64,000 nt of DNA from an uncultured Cohaesibacter sp. (lineage in GTDB: Bacteria > Pseudomonadota > Alphaproteobacteria > Rhizobiales > Cohaesibacteraceae): positions 3,221,001 to 3,285,000 of the forward strand of contig NZ_OY761553.1 in assembly GCF_963664735.1 (NCBI RefSeq), in the 5' to 3' direction. Positions within the stretch are counted from its first letter, which is position 1, and each line of letters starts with the position of its first letter. Shown here one piece after another: positions 28,153 to 38,420 of this stretch. The notes beneath the pieces were generated by a model. It ran no database searches. It saw only the letters and a program-made list of their open reading frames with translations, and had not been told where the DNA came from. The translations under genes were made by a program, and so were the position numbers.

Positions 28153-29133
28153 CTACGGAATGAGAACCAACGAGCCTGTTGTTTTTCGACTTTGCAAATC
28201 GATATGCGCCTTGGCGGCATCGGCCAGCGCATATTCTTTCGGTTCGGCAATCTTGATGCTGCCAGCAGCCATGGCGGAGAAGAGGTCATGGCTTGCCGCT
28301 TCAAGAGCTTGCCGGGTGGGGATGAAATGGGCCAAGGTCGGACGGGTAACCATCAACGAGCCTTTGCTTGCCAGAATGCCCAGATTGACGCCGGTCACCG
28401 CGCCGGACGCATTGCCGAAACTGACCATCAGACCGCGTGGGCGCAGGCAATCAAGGCTGTCTTCAAAGGTATCCTTGCCAACCCCGTCATAAACCACGGG
28501 AAGCTTGGCTCCATCCGTGATTTCAAGCACTCGTTCCGGAACCGATTCGGTTCGATAATTGATGACGTGGTCGCAGCCCAGACCTTTGACCAGTTCTGCT
28601 TTTTCATCGGACCCGACCGTTCCGATCACAGTAGCACCGATTGCCTTAAGCCATTGCACCGCGATTTGCCCGACACCACCAGCCGCAGCATGGAAAAGAA
28701 CCGTATCGCCCTGTTTGACCGGATAAATCTGCCGGATGAGATATTGCACTGTCAAACCCTTGAGGAGGGATGATGCGGCCTGTTTTGCCGTGATGCTGGT
28801 CGGCAGGGGAACAGCCTTGTCTGCAAGGATGATGTTATGAGTTGCGTATGACCCGATAGGACCGGAGCAATAGCCAACCCGGTCGCCAGCCTTGATGTGG
28901 GATACGCCCGCACCCACGGCTTCAACAAGACCGGCAGCCTCGCCGCCGAGGCCGGTCGGCATAGGCAGGGAATAGAGTCCCGTCCGATGGTAGGTATCGA
29001 TGAAATTCACGCCGACGGCTTCATGCCTTACCAAAACCTGACCCGGCTGCAACGCCGGAATTTCCCTTTCGACAAGTTTCATCTGCTCTGGGCCACCATG
29101 GGCGTCGATTTCAATTCGGGTCATCACACTCAT
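28153..29133 (-). CDS. qorA: NADPH:quinone oxidoreductase (zeta-crystallin type)
   Basis: A 326-aa zinc-less medium-chain dehydrogenase/reductase that reduces quinones or enones with NADPH. It matches E. coli Qor throughout: NFIDTYHRTGLY, GLGGEAAG, LLKGLTVQYL, the nucleotide-binding HAAAGGVG, VVYDGVGKDTFEDSLDCL and RGLMVSFGNASGAVTGVNLG. No zinc-binding cysteine cluster is present. The start at ATG 29133 follows GGAG by six bases; 29124 is an alternative. It may be co-transcribed with the FAH-family gene. Confidence 0.92.
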   Translation of the reverse strand: MSVMTRIEIDAHGGPEQMKLVEREIPALQPGQVLVRHEAVGVNFIDTYHRTGLYSLPMPTGLGGEAAGLVEAVGAGVSHIKAGDRVGYCSGPIGSYATHNIILADKAVPLPTSITAKQAASSLLKGLTVQYLIRQIYPVKQGDTVLFHAAAGGVGQIAVQWLKAIGATVIGTVGSDEKAELVKGLGCDHVINYRTESVPERVLEITDGAKLPVVYDGVGKDTFEDSLDCLRPRGLMVSFGNASGAVTGVNLGILASKGSLMVTRPTLAHFIPTRQALEAASHDLFSAMAAGSIKIAEPKEYALADAAKAHIDLQSRKTTGSLVLIP

Positions 29134-29301
29134 CAGATTCTCCAACCGTGAATTTGGTTTCTCTCAACTGTAAATTATGAAAGTATGCTTGAAGCGCAAA
29201 ATTGCAATGCCTTTCTAAGTTGAACAGAGCTTGGAAAGCAAAGCAAGGATTTGGTCATTGCCTTGTGATACAAGAGGCAAAAGACATAACCGGACGTTTT
29301 C

Positions 29302-31593
29302 ATGCCACATCCACGCACCCTGTTTGAACCTGTAGCGCCCAAGGCCAACCGAGCGGATAAATTTCTGATCCCGTTTGGTTTCCTTGTCTTTGCTGCGGGG
29401 GCCTTTGCATTGACCATACAGGGGATATGGATCTGGCTTGGTGCATTGGCTTGGCTTTTGTCCGGCTTGCTGTTTGGCGTTCTGTTTCTTCGCGCGGTTG
29501 GTCGCCCGGCAATGCTCCCCGAAAAGGAGGAGGCGCTACGGGCGGAACTGGAACAACTGGATCTGGCTTGCGAAAATCTGCTGGACCAGAATTGGGAACT
29601 GAAGGAAGCCGAGCAAAAATACAAGGCCCTGCTCAGTCGGCAAGGAGACATCATTCTGCATCTGGATGAAACGGGCTCGATCCTCTTTGCCAATGACCCC
29701 TATGGCCAATATTTCGATAGCGATCAGGCGGTTTCTCCTTTCAGACCGGAAGCGCCAGCAAATGGTGAAGCCGACGACGCGGATGCGCATGATTACCGCC
29801 CCGGCAATGATCCGCTTTGGGAACGGCAAATTGATACCCGCCTCGGCCCTCGCTGGTTCCGCTGGACAGAAACGCTCGTGCGCTCTGCGCACAAGGAAAC
29901 AGAAAACCGGCTGGTGATTGCTCGCGACATTACCGCTTTTCGCAAGGTTGAAGCGGCGAGCGAGGCCAAGTCCCGTTTTCTTGCCACCATCAGCCATGAG
30001 ATGCGCACCCCGCTAAATGGCATCATCGGCATGGCCAACCTATTGGAGACTACGCCTCTTTCTTCAGAGCAGGCCAGCTACAGTCAGGCCTTGCGCCAGT
30101 CGGGAACGGCTCTGCTGGCGCTCGTTAATGATGTGCTGGATCTTTCCCGTATCGAGGCAGGCAAGCTGACGCTGACCTATGAATGGTCATCACCGACCCG
30201 TCTGATGGAAGATGTGGTCGAACTTTTGGCTCCCGATGCGCAGGAAAAGGGCCTGTCCGTTGCCTCGTGGGTTGGTGCCAATGTACCGGACAAGCTGCTG
30301 ATAGACCCGGTCCGTGTGCGGCAAATTCTGGTCAATCTTCTGGGCAATGCGATCAAGTTTACCGCCGAGGGTGCGATTAATCTCTCCCTTTCCTGTGAGG
30401 GCGAGCCCAAAGAAGGAGAGATGGTTACGCTTGAAATGTCCGTGCGAGACACGGGGCCGGGCATTGAGGAAAGCATGCAGGCACGTCTGTTTGAGGAATT
30501 CGAACAAGCCGATACAACACGCGCCCGTCAGCATGAAGGCTCCGGGCTAGGACTGGCTATATCACGCCGTTTGGCCCGCATGATGGGTGGGGATATCAGC
30601 CTTTCAAGCATCAAGGGCAAAGGATCAACCTTCATTCTGCATTTTGAGGCCTCATGGCTCAATGATGAAAGTACGGACGAGAGCGAAGAAGATACAACCG
30701 GCAAAGATATCGAATCCACCTTACGAGGGAGCTGTCTGGTCGGGATCGATCTGACCAAGGCAGACGAACGCGCGCTTTATTCCTATTGCCTCGACTGGGG
30801 TATCGACTTTCACTCCTATCGCTATGAGGAATGGAAACTGACTGGCGATCAGGTTTCTCCCGATCATCTGCTGATCAATGGAGCCGAGCCGGATAAGGCG
30901 ATGGAAATCATCACAGCTTTTGATCCCGTCCAAAGCGGCCGCCTTACACGTCCTCTGCCTCGCAACCGAATCATTTTGCTGGAACCGGGCGAGCGCAAAG
31001 TCATTCCGCAAATGCGCAACAGTGGCATCAGCGCCTATCTGGTCAAGCCCGTGCGTCAGCTATCCCTGCGCCAAGCCTTGCTGGGGCATCCAGATCATCA
31101 GGAAGGCCAAAGGGACAAAGCAGGTCGTTTCGCAACATCAGAAGTTAGATCCGGCCACACCAGTGCTTCCTCGGAAGATGCTGCCAACCAGAGAAAGCGA
31201 ATCCTGCTGGTGGAAGATAACGAGATCAATGCTCTGCTTGCACGAAAAATTCTGGAGAAATCAGGTCTGGAAACCCATTTGGTCTCATCCGGCCGTGAAG
31301 CACTGGACGCTTATCAAAAGGAACAAGCTTTTGATCTGGCGCTTCTTGATCTGCATATGCCGGACATGGACGGCCTGTCGCTTTTCGATGCGATGTCGGA
31401 AATAGACAAGTGCCATGATCGCAGCATCCCAAAACTGGCTTTCACGGCTGATGCATTGCCAGAAACCAGACAAAGCTGCCTGTCTCGCGGCTTTGCGGAT
31501 TATATCGTCAAACCTGTGCAGCCCGAAGAACTTGTCGAAATAATTCGTAGTGTGCTTGATAAAAAGAGCAATTGTCACAAAACTGTACTATAG
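29302..31593 (+). CDS. Hybrid sensor histidine kinase/response regulator
   Basis: A 763-aa hybrid kinase. It has two membrane helices near 21-40 and 43-64, a short coiled linker, a PAS-like domain (about 108-215), a HisKA domain [15 protein letters not shown] with His232, a HATPase with N349, DTGPG (383-387) and GSGLGLA (413-419), then a degenerate receiver-like domain (about 475-596) ending [11 protein letters not shown], and a full C-terminal receiver (632-752) with the acid pocket VEDN, phospho-acceptor Asp683 ([11 protein letters not shown]) and Lys737. The signal and target are unknown. It is often found beside olsB in Rhizobiales. The RBS is weak. Confidence 0.88.
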   Translation: MPHPRTLFEPVAPKANRADKFLIPFGFLVFAAGAFALTIQGIWIWLGALAWLLSGLLFGVLFLRAVGRPAMLPEKEEALRAELEQLDLACENLLDQNWELKEAEQKYKALLSRQGDIILHLDETGSILFANDPYGQYFDSDQAVSPFRPEAPANGEADDADAHDYRPGNDPLWERQIDTRLGPRWFRWTETLVRSAHKETENRLVIARDITAFRKVEAASEAKSRFLATISHEMRTPLNGIIGMANLLETTPLSSEQASYSQALRQSGTALLALVNDVLDLSRIEAGKLTLTYEWSSPTRLMEDVVELLAPDAQEKGLSVASWVGANVPDKLLIDPVRVRQILVNLLGNAIKFTAEGAINLSLSCEGEPKEGEMVTLEMSVRDTGPGIEESMQARLFEEFEQADTTRARQHEGSGLGLAISRRLARMMGGDISLSSIKGKGSTFILHFEASWLNDESTDESEEDTTGKDIESTLRGSCLVGIDLTKADERALYSYCLDWGIDFHSYRYEEWKLTGDQVSPDHLLINGAEPDKAMEIITAFDPVQSGRLTRPLPRNRIILLEPGERKVIPQMRNSGISAYLVKPVRQLSLRQALLGHPDHQEGQRDKAGRFATSEVRSGHTSASSEDAANQRKRILLVEDNEINALLARKILEKSGLETHLVSSGREALDAYQKEQAFDLALLDLHMPDMDGLSLFDAMSEIDKCHDRSIPKLAFTADALPETRQSCLSRGFADYIVKPVQPEELVEIIRSVLDKKSNCHKTVL

Positions 31594-31669
31594 TTTCTGT
31601 AGGGCTCCGCTGCAAAAGCACATCATTCACATTGTGATTCACATGCGAATATGAAGTGCACATGCTGCT

Positions 31670-31691
31670 TTGATCTAGTCTTGATCTAGTC
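31670..31691. repeat. Tandem 11-bp direct repeat TTGATCTAGTC
   Basis: Two exact, directly adjacent copies (31670-31680 and 31681-31691) in the 268-bp gap between the hybrid kinase and olsB. This could be a regulator site pair or a replication-slippage duplication. No other gene-like signal is seen in the gap. Confidence 0.6.
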
Positions 31692-31861
31692 ATTGCCGGT
31701 TAATGCTGTACTAAATCAAATATCAGCAATGTAATATGTGCTAAAAGCCACGCATACATAAATATAAAGCCTGCTGAGAAAAAGACAGGCTATCAAGTGA
31801 TTATATGACAGGCGCAGCGAATCAATCGCCCGGCTCTTGATCGTCTAGGAGGACGAATCCG

Positions 31862-32833
31862 ATGGCTATGCTGGACAACAACACAGATTTCGACATTGAA
31901 AAAGGTCAATGGCAAAATCCGCCAGTTCTAAAGCCGAATTTGTCCAGCAAACTGCTCGCCGCTCTCAGGCGCAATCGCCTCAGAGACGGATATCCGCTCA
32001 GTTCAAAACCAATTACACTGGGCCGCGTAGGTTCCCTGGAAATTCGCTTGGCCCAGACAGAGCGCGAAATCCGCAAGGCGCAGCGACTGCGCTACAAAGT
32101 CTTTTACAAAGAGATGGCCGCCAAGCCAAACAGCCAGACCAAGTTTACCCGTCGCGATGCAGACGCCTATGACGCGATCTGTGACCACCTGCTGGTTCTG
32201 GATCACGATTCGCCGAAGAAGAAATTTCGCAAACGGGAACCACGCATCGTGGGAACATACCGTCTTTTGCGTCAGGAAATGGCCAATCTCTACGGCGGCT
32301 TCTACACAGCTTCCGAATTCAATATTGACCCAATCATCAATAGCCATTCAGACCGGCGCTTTCTGGAACTTGGCCGTTCCTGCGTGCTGAAAGAATATCG
32401 CACCAAACGGACCATCGAGTTATTGTGGCAAGGCATTTGGGCCTATGTGCAGATTCACAAGATCGACGTCATGATCGGGTGTGCCTCGATAATGGGAACC
32501 GATCCGAAAGAATTGGCTGAACCTCTCACATTCCTTTCCAAGTGCGGCAAGGCACCAGAAGAATGGTCCGTGGATGCGTGGCCGCATATCAGTGTCCCTC
32601 TCCAACAGACAGATCCCGATGCCATCAACGACAAGGTAGCCTTGCGCAGCTTGCCGCCATTGCTGAAAGCCTACATGCGGCTTGGCTGCTACTTCAGCAA
32701 CAACGCCATGGTGGATCATCAGTTTGGCACGACGGATGTTCTGATCATTCTGCCGCTGGAAAATATCAATCCGAAATATATCGATCATTACAACACTGCC
32801 AATGTGAAGGATGCTGTGGCCCAGCACCTCTAA
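31862..32833 (+). CDS. olsB: L-ornithine N-alpha-acyltransferase OlsB
   Basis: A 323-aa GNAT-related acyltransferase that puts a 3-hydroxyacyl chain from ACP onto ornithine, the first step to ornithine lipids, phosphorus-free membrane lipids. The family pattern is visible: LGRVGSLEIRLAQTEREIRKAQRLRYKVFYKEM, DHLLVLD, IVGTYRLLR, FLELGRSCVLKEYR and IGCASIMGTDPKE. The position, beside tme-mutS-glnD, is as in Sinorhizobium. OlsA, which acylates lyso-ornithine lipid, could be the PlsC-family product at 47911 or lie elsewhere. A strong AGGAGG precedes the ATG. Confidence 0.85.
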   Translation: MAMLDNNTDFDIEKGQWQNPPVLKPNLSSKLLAALRRNRLRDGYPLSSKPITLGRVGSLEIRLAQTEREIRKAQRLRYKVFYKEMAAKPNSQTKFTRRDADAYDAICDHLLVLDHDSPKKKFRKREPRIVGTYRLLRQEMANLYGGFYTASEFNIDPIINSHSDRRFLELGRSCVLKEYRTKRTIELLWQGIWAYVQIHKIDVMIGCASIMGTDPKELAEPLTFLSKCGKAPEEWSVDAWPHISVPLQQTDPDAINDKVALRSLPPLLKAYMRLGCYFSNNAMVDHQFGTTDVLIILPLENINPKYIDHYNTANVKDAVAQHL

Positions 32834-32865
32834 TCGGGCTCGGGCAACTGGTCTGGCAGGAAATC

Positions 32866-32902
32866 AAAAAGGGGGAGCACCGATTGATGCTCCCCCTTTT
32901 TT
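32866..32902. terminator. Bidirectional terminator between olsB and malic enzyme
   Basis: Stem GGGGGAGCA/TGCTCCCCC (32871-32879 with 32888-32896), with A-run left and T-run right. It serves both converging genes. Confidence 0.9.
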
Positions 32903-32920
32903 GGTCATATTGCCTGAAAA

Positions 32921-35209
32921 TCAGGATCCCAGATTGTAGGCAGCAAGCGCTGCCATGTTGACGATATCAACGTCCTTGGCACCAAGTGGCAAGATCTGGA
33001 TCGGCTTGTCCAAACCAACCAGAAGCGGTCCGAGAATTGTCGCGCCGCCAAGCTCCTGCAACATTTTTGTCGAGATGGATGCTGCATGGAAAGCAGGCAT
33101 CACGAGCACGTTGGCAGCCCCGGACAGACGGCAGAAGGGATAAGCCTTCATCAGATCCGGATTCAACGCCACATCTGCGGCCATTTCACCGTCATATTCA
33201 AAGTCAACCCGTCGGCGATCAAGTATCTGAACAGCTTCGCGCAAATTGTCCGAGCGTTCGCCACCTGGATGACCAAATGTGGAATAGGCCAGCATGGCAA
33301 CACGAGGCTCGATACCAAGCTTGCGCGCCACACCGGAAGCTTCCTCGGCGATGTCTGCGAGTTCTTCCGCTGTTGGCATCTCATGAACGGCCGTATCGGC
33401 AACCAACACCGTGCGACCTTTGCAAAGGGCAATGGTCACACCAATGACGCGGTGCCCCTGATGCGGATCAATGACCTTCTGCACATCTTCCAGAACGATG
33501 GAATAATTACGGGTTACACCGGAGATCATGGCGTCAGCATCACCAAGAGCCACCATGCAGGCAGCAAAGATGTTGCGGTCGCTATTCACCATGCGCAGGC
33601 AGTCACGATAGAGATAGCCTTTGCGTTGCAAACGCCGATAAAGATGCTGCGCATAATCGTCGGCGCGATCGGAAACGCGAGCGTTTGCCAACTCGATACC
33701 GGGGCGCTTCAAATCGATCCCTGCGTCTGCAGCAGTCTTGAGGATGCGATCATCACGGCCAACGAGAATGGCTGTACCCAATTGATCGTTGGCGAAGGCG
33801 ACAGCTGCACGAATGACCTGCTCTTCTTCCCCTTCAGCAAACACAACCTGCTTGGGATTGCGGCGAACCTTGGAGTAAACCCCTTGCAGGGTTGACGCCA
33901 GAGGATCGCGTCTTGCATGCAACTGCTGAGCATAGGCATCCAGATTGATGATCGGCCGACGGGCAACGCCGCTATCCATTGCCGCTTTGGCAACCGCTGG
34001 CGGAATAGAGCTGATCAGTCGAGGATCAAATGGCACCGGAATGATATAGTCGGGGCCAAATTTGGGCCGGTTGGAGCCTTGATAGGCGCTGACCACCTCA
34101 TCTGGCACATCTTCCTGAGCAAGAGCGGCCAATGCACGAGCGGCAGCAACCTTCATCTCGTCGTTGATTCCGGTTGCTCTCACATCCAGAGCACCACGGA
34201 AGATGTAGGGAAAGCCCAGCACGTTGTTAACCTGGTTGGGATAGTCAGACCGTCCGGTTGCCACAATGGCATCAGGGCGAGCAGACTTGGCCTCTTCCGG
34301 CGTGATTTCCGGGTCAGGGTTTGCCATGGCAAAGATGATTGGCGAGGGAGCCATTTCAGCAACCATGTCAGGGGTCAAAGCGCCCTTGACGGAAACACCG
34401 AAGAAGACATCAGCGCCCTTGAGCGCTTCTGCCAGACTTCTGGCTTCTGTTGGTACAGCGTGTTTGGACTTCCACTGGTTCATGCCTTCCTTGCGGCCCT
34501 CATAGATCGGCCCCTTGGTATCGCAGAGAATAACATTCTCGTGGGGAATCCCCATGGCTTTTACCAGCTCGATGCAGGCAATGCCTGCCGCACCGGCACC
34601 GTTGCAGACAACTTTGGTATTCTTCAGCTCACGCCCTGTGAGCTGAAGCGCATTCAGCAAACCTGCAGCTGCGATGATGGCGGTACCATGCTGGTCATCA
34701 TGGAACACCGGAATGTCCATCATCTCCTTGAGCTGCTGTTCGATGATAAAGCACTCGGGAGCCTTGATGTCCTCAAGGTTGATGCCACCGAAAGATGGCC
34801 CAAGGTAACGTACAGCGTTGATGAAATCGTCCGGATCGGATGCGTCAACTTCAAGGTCAATAGAATCGACGTCAGCAAAGCGCTTGAAAAGCACCGCCTT
34901 GCCTTCCATAACCGGCTTTGAGGCCAATGGGCCCAGATTGCCAAGGCCGAGAATTGCGGAGCCGTTGGAAATAACGGCAACGATATTACCACGAGCAGTA
35001 TAATCAAAAGCGCGCGACGGGTCTTCAGCTATGGCCCGAACTGGTGCGGCCACTCCGGGCGAATAAGCCAGAGAAAGATCGCGCTGCGTCGCCATGGGCT
35101 TGGTCGCCACGATCTCGATTTTCCCGGGCCTGCCCTTCTGATGGAAGTCCAATGCCTCCTCATCGGTCACAGTCACGCTTATAATGGGGTTGTCTTGATC
35201 CACCTTCAC
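32921..35209 (-). CDS. tme: NADP-dependent malic enzyme with phosphotransacetylase-like domain
   Basis: Converts malate to pyruvate and CO2, making NADPH. About 762 aa in two parts: the malic enzyme ([19 protein letters not shown], the nucleotide-binding [15 protein letters not shown] and [10 protein letters not shown]), and from about residue 430 a phosphate acetyltransferase-like domain ([30 protein letters not shown]) that is regulatory rather than catalytic in MaeB/Tme proteins. The start is GTG 35209, with GGAG six bases upstream; the TTG at 35221 would overlap that RBS. It is divergent from mutS over a 332-bp gap without genes. Confidence 0.93.
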   Translation of the reverse strand: MKVDQDNPIISVTVTDEEALDFHQKGRPGKIEIVATKPMATQRDLSLAYSPGVAAPVRAIAEDPSRAFDYTARGNIVAVISNGSAILGLGNLGPLASKPVMEGKAVLFKRFADVDSIDLEVDASDPDDFINAVRYLGPSFGGINLEDIKAPECFIIEQQLKEMMDIPVFHDDQHGTAIIAAAGLLNALQLTGRELKNTKVVCNGAGAAGIACIELVKAMGIPHENVILCDTKGPIYEGRKEGMNQWKSKHAVPTEARSLAEALKGADVFFGVSVKGALTPDMVAEMAPSPIIFAMANPDPEITPEEAKSARPDAIVATGRSDYPNQVNNVLGFPYIFRGALDVRATGINDEMKVAAARALAALAQEDVPDEVVSAYQGSNRPKFGPDYIIPVPFDPRLISSIPPAVAKAAMDSGVARRPIINLDAYAQQLHARRDPLASTLQGVYSKVRRNPKQVVFAEGEEEQVIRAAVAFANDQLGTAILVGRDDRILKTAADAGIDLKRPGIELANARVSDRADDYAQHLYRRLQRKGYLYRDCLRMVNSDRNIFAACMVALGDADAMISGVTRNYSIVLEDVQKVIDPHQGHRVIGVTIALCKGRTVLVADTAVHEMPTAEELADIAEEASGVARKLGIEPRVAMLAYSTFGHPGGERSDNLREAVQILDRRRVDFEYDGEMAADVALNPDLMKAYPFCRLSGAANVLVMPAFHAASISTKMLQELGGATILGPLLVGLDKPIQILPLGAKDVDIVNMAALAAYNLGS

Positions 35210-35541
35210 TTTAGTCTCCAATCATTTTTGGTAGAGCTATTTTATTTTTTCAGCTTCTTATCCATGGCTTTTCAGTCAAACTTCGCACAAAAATGCTCCT
35301 CCATAATATGCGAATAATCAAAAATAGGTATTTTAACAACTGACTGGTTGCATTCTCCAGAGCCTTGGTCATAGCTCTCTTGAAGCCATTTTGCGGTAAG
35401 CAGTTATTCACATTACACCTTGGTCTTAGACGAAACAATTCGACAATTTGGCTCAGTGGTAGCTCTTGGGTGCATGTCTTGATAGATTGCCGCCGATCGA
35501 AACCATCCAGATTCGCGATAGCGGAAAGAACAAGAGAATAT
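35210..35541. other. Divergent intergenic region tme/mutS
   Basis: 332 nt. A frame open from 35365 is an upstream extension of mutS without family similarity or RBS. I see no other gene. It should contain both promoters, which I could not place with confidence. Confidence 0.45.
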
Positions 35542-38256
35542 ATGTCAACCGTCGGGCAAGAAAAATCATCAGAGAAAACAAAGCCATCTGCCAAGGCGAC
35601 TCCGATGATGGAACAGTATATCGAGATCAAGGCAGCCAATCCCGACAGCCTGTTGTTTTATCGCATGGGCGATTTTTATGAACTGTTCTTTGATGATGCG
35701 CGCGAGGCGTCACAAGCGCTGGGCATAACGCTCACCAAACGCGGCAAGCATCTGGGGGAAGATATCCCGATGTGCGGCGTGCCAGTGCATGCAGCCGAAG
35801 GGTATCTGGAACGCCTGATTGCCCTTGGCTACAAAGTCGCCGTATGTGAACAAACCGAAGATCCCGCCGAAGCCAAGAAACGGGGCGCAAAATCGGTCGT
35901 AAAACGCGATGTTATCCGGCTGATCACACCGGGCACCCTAACCGAAGACAGTCTGCTGGATGCTTCGAGCTCGAATTATCTTGCTGCGGTTGCGCGCGTC
36001 AAATCTGGCGATGAAGGGCAGCTCTACGGCTTATCCTGGCTTGAGCTTTCCACCGGAGACTTTGGCGTATTGGCGCTTGATCATTTGCGTCTCGGAGCTG
36101 AACTGGCTCGAATCGATGCCCGCGAGGTGATCATTGCCGATCACATGTTGATGGAAGAGGATATCCGTCCACTGAAGGACAGCTTGCGCGCCAGTTTCTC
36201 GCCAGTGCCGCGCGCCTTTTTCGATGGCGCCACTGCCCAAGACCGGTTGCTGAACTATTTCGGCCTCTCCACTCTTGATGGGCATGGTCATTACCAGCGG
36301 GTAGAGCTGATGGCCGCCAGTGCCATTCTGGCCTATGTCGAGAAAACTCAGCTTGGTGCAAGACCTCCGCTTAATCCACCGCAACGGGAGCTTTCGGGAC
36401 GGACGATGGCCATTGACTCAGCCACTCGCGCCAACCTTGAGCTTGTCCGAACACTCTCCGGGGACAAGAAGGGCAGTCTTCTTTCGATCATCGACAAAAC
36501 GGTCACCGGCGGTGGCTCGCGTATGTTGGCGGCGCGCCTGTCGGCACCGCTTGCAGAATTGGACCCCATTTTGGCCCGACAGGATTCTGTTGGCTGGTTT
36601 CTGCAAAATAGCTGGATAAGGGACGATCTGCTTGAAGACCTCAAGGCAGCGCCGGATATGCCACGAGCCCTTTCCCGCCTTGCTCTGGATCGCGGCGGCC
36701 CGCGCGACCTTGATGCCATCCGCAGTGGCTTTGCAACGACATTCGCTCTTATGGACCATCTCGCATCAGCGCATGGGGAAAACGCACTGCCAGCCGAACT
36801 GGATGAAGCCCAGCAGGCGCTCTCAGCCATGCCTGCCGAGTTGGGACAGTTGCTTGCCGATGCGCTTGATGATGACATGCCGCTGCAAAAACGCGACGGG
36901 GGTTTCATTCGTCGCGGCTATGATGCCTCCCTTGACGAGCTTCGCTCCTTGCGAGACGAAAGCCGTCGGGTGATCGCCTCCCTGCAGGCAAATTATGCAG
37001 AGCTTTCCGGCATCAAGTCCGTCAAGGTCAAGCATAACAACGTGTTGGGTTATTTCATCGAAGTGACAGCGAACAACGCCGACAAGTTGATGTCTGCGCC
37101 ACTCAATGAAACTTTCATTCATCGTCAGACCTTGGCCAATGCGGTCCGTTTTACCACCACCGAGCTGGCTGATCTGGAAGCACGGATAGCGTCTGCCGGA
37201 GCAAAGGTCATTGCCATTGAGCTGTCAATTTTTGACCAGTTGCGTGATGCAGTTCTCGCCTCTCAGGAGCCAATCAAACAGGCAGCCAAAGCCGTGGCCG
37301 TGCTGGATGTATCCATCGCGCTCGCACGCCTTGCTGAAGAGCGCAACTATTGCCGCCCGCATGTGGATGACAGCCTCGCCTTCGAGATAAAGAATGGCCG
37401 CCACCCTGTGGTCGAAATTGCGCTGGAGCGCGACGACAGCGAGCCTTTTGTTGCCAATGACTGTAATCTCAGCCCGCAAGAGAGCCATATGCACGGGCGC
37501 ATATGGCTTATGACTGGCCCCAACATGGCCGGTAAATCCACTTTTCTAAGACAAAATGCCCTGATCGCAATCCTTGCTCAAATGGGCTCTTTCGTGCCTG
37601 CAACTTCAGCCCATATCGGTCTTGTGGACCGGCTGTTCTCCCGCGTGGGAGCGGCAGATGATCTGGCCCGTGGCCGCTCCACCTTCATGGTGGAGATGGT
37701 GGAGACGGCAGCCATTCTCAATCAGGCCGGGGAACGCTCTCTCGTCATCCTTGATGAAATCGGACGCGGCACGGCAACTTTTGACGGCCTCTCCATTGCG
37801 TGGGCAACCATTGAAAATCTGCACGAGGTCAATCGCGCCCGTGCTCTGTTCGCCACCCACTATCATGAGCTCACTGTTCTGCATGAGAAATTGCCAAGGC
37901 TCAACAATGCCACGGTCAAGGTGAAGGAATGGCAGGGCGATGTGGTGTTCCTGCATCAAATCGTGCCCGGCGCGGCGGACCGTTCCTACGGTATTCAGGT
38001 AGCAAAGCTGGCAGGTCTTCCCGATGCGGTCATTGCACGGGCTCGCGATGTTTTGCAGCATCTCGAAGAAGGCGACCGCCAGTCTCCCGCCACCACGATT
38101 GATGATCTGCCGCTTTTCTCCGTGGCCATGCAAGCACCCCAGCCCGCAACCGAGCTGGCCGATGACCTGAGAGAAGCGCTAAAAGCGATCAATCCGGACG
38201 ACATGAGCCCAAGAGAAGCACAGGATGCTCTCTACCGCCTGAAAAGCCTTCTGTGA
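35542..38256 (+). CDS. mutS: DNA mismatch repair protein MutS
   Basis: Recognises base mismatches and small loops and starts methyl-independent or MutL-driven repair. 904 aa from ATG 35542. The mismatch-binding domain carries the Phe-X-Glu-type motif in [17 protein letters not shown]. The ATPase domain has Walker [11 protein letters not shown] (Gly659 to Ser666), Walker [12 protein letters not shown] and the signature THYHEL. The C-terminal [21 protein letters not shown] tail is standard. The 59 codons open upstream are not family-like. AAGAGAA precedes the start. Confidence 0.96.
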   Translation: MSTVGQEKSSEKTKPSAKATPMMEQYIEIKAANPDSLLFYRMGDFYELFFDDAREASQALGITLTKRGKHLGEDIPMCGVPVHAAEGYLERLIALGYKVAVCEQTEDPAEAKKRGAKSVVKRDVIRLITPGTLTEDSLLDASSSNYLAAVARVKSGDEGQLYGLSWLELSTGDFGVLALDHLRLGAELARIDAREVIIADHMLMEEDIRPLKDSLRASFSPVPRAFFDGATAQDRLLNYFGLSTLDGHGHYQRVELMAASAILAYVEKTQLGARPPLNPPQRELSGRTMAIDSATRANLELVRTLSGDKKGSLLSIIDKTVTGGGSRMLAARLSAPLAELDPILARQDSVGWFLQNSWIRDDLLEDLKAAPDMPRALSRLALDRGGPRDLDAIRSGFATTFALMDHLASAHGENALPAELDEAQQALSAMPAELGQLLADALDDDMPLQKRDGGFIRRGYDASLDELRSLRDESRRVIASLQANYAELSGIKSVKVKHNNVLGYFIEVTANNADKLMSAPLNETFIHRQTLANAVRFTTTELADLEARIASAGAKVIAIELSIFDQLRDAVLASQEPIKQAAKAVAVLDVSIALARLAEERNYCRPHVDDSLAFEIKNGRHPVVEIALERDDSEPFVANDCNLSPQESHMHGRIWLMTGPNMAGKSTFLRQNALIAILAQMGSFVPATSAHIGLVDRLFSRVGAADDLARGRSTFMVEMVETAAILNQAGERSLVILDEIGRGTATFDGLSIAWATIENLHEVNRARALFATHYHELTVLHEKLPRLNNATVKVKEWQGDVVFLHQIVPGAADRSYGIQVAKLAGLPDAVIARARDVLQHLEEGDRQSPATTIDDLPLFSVAMQAPQPATELADDLREALKAINPDDMSPREAQDALYRLKSLL

Positions 38257-38420
38257 TGGTCGTTGACCGAACATTTCAAAAGCTGGCCCCAAAGGGGAGC
38301 AATTTTGAATATTATCCCTATATTATACCGAATTGAGCGCTATTTTTATCTGCTTAACCAGAAATCAAGTGTATTTGTGCCATTCCGATAGAGAGCTGGA
38401 AAAAAGACAAGGCTAACATC

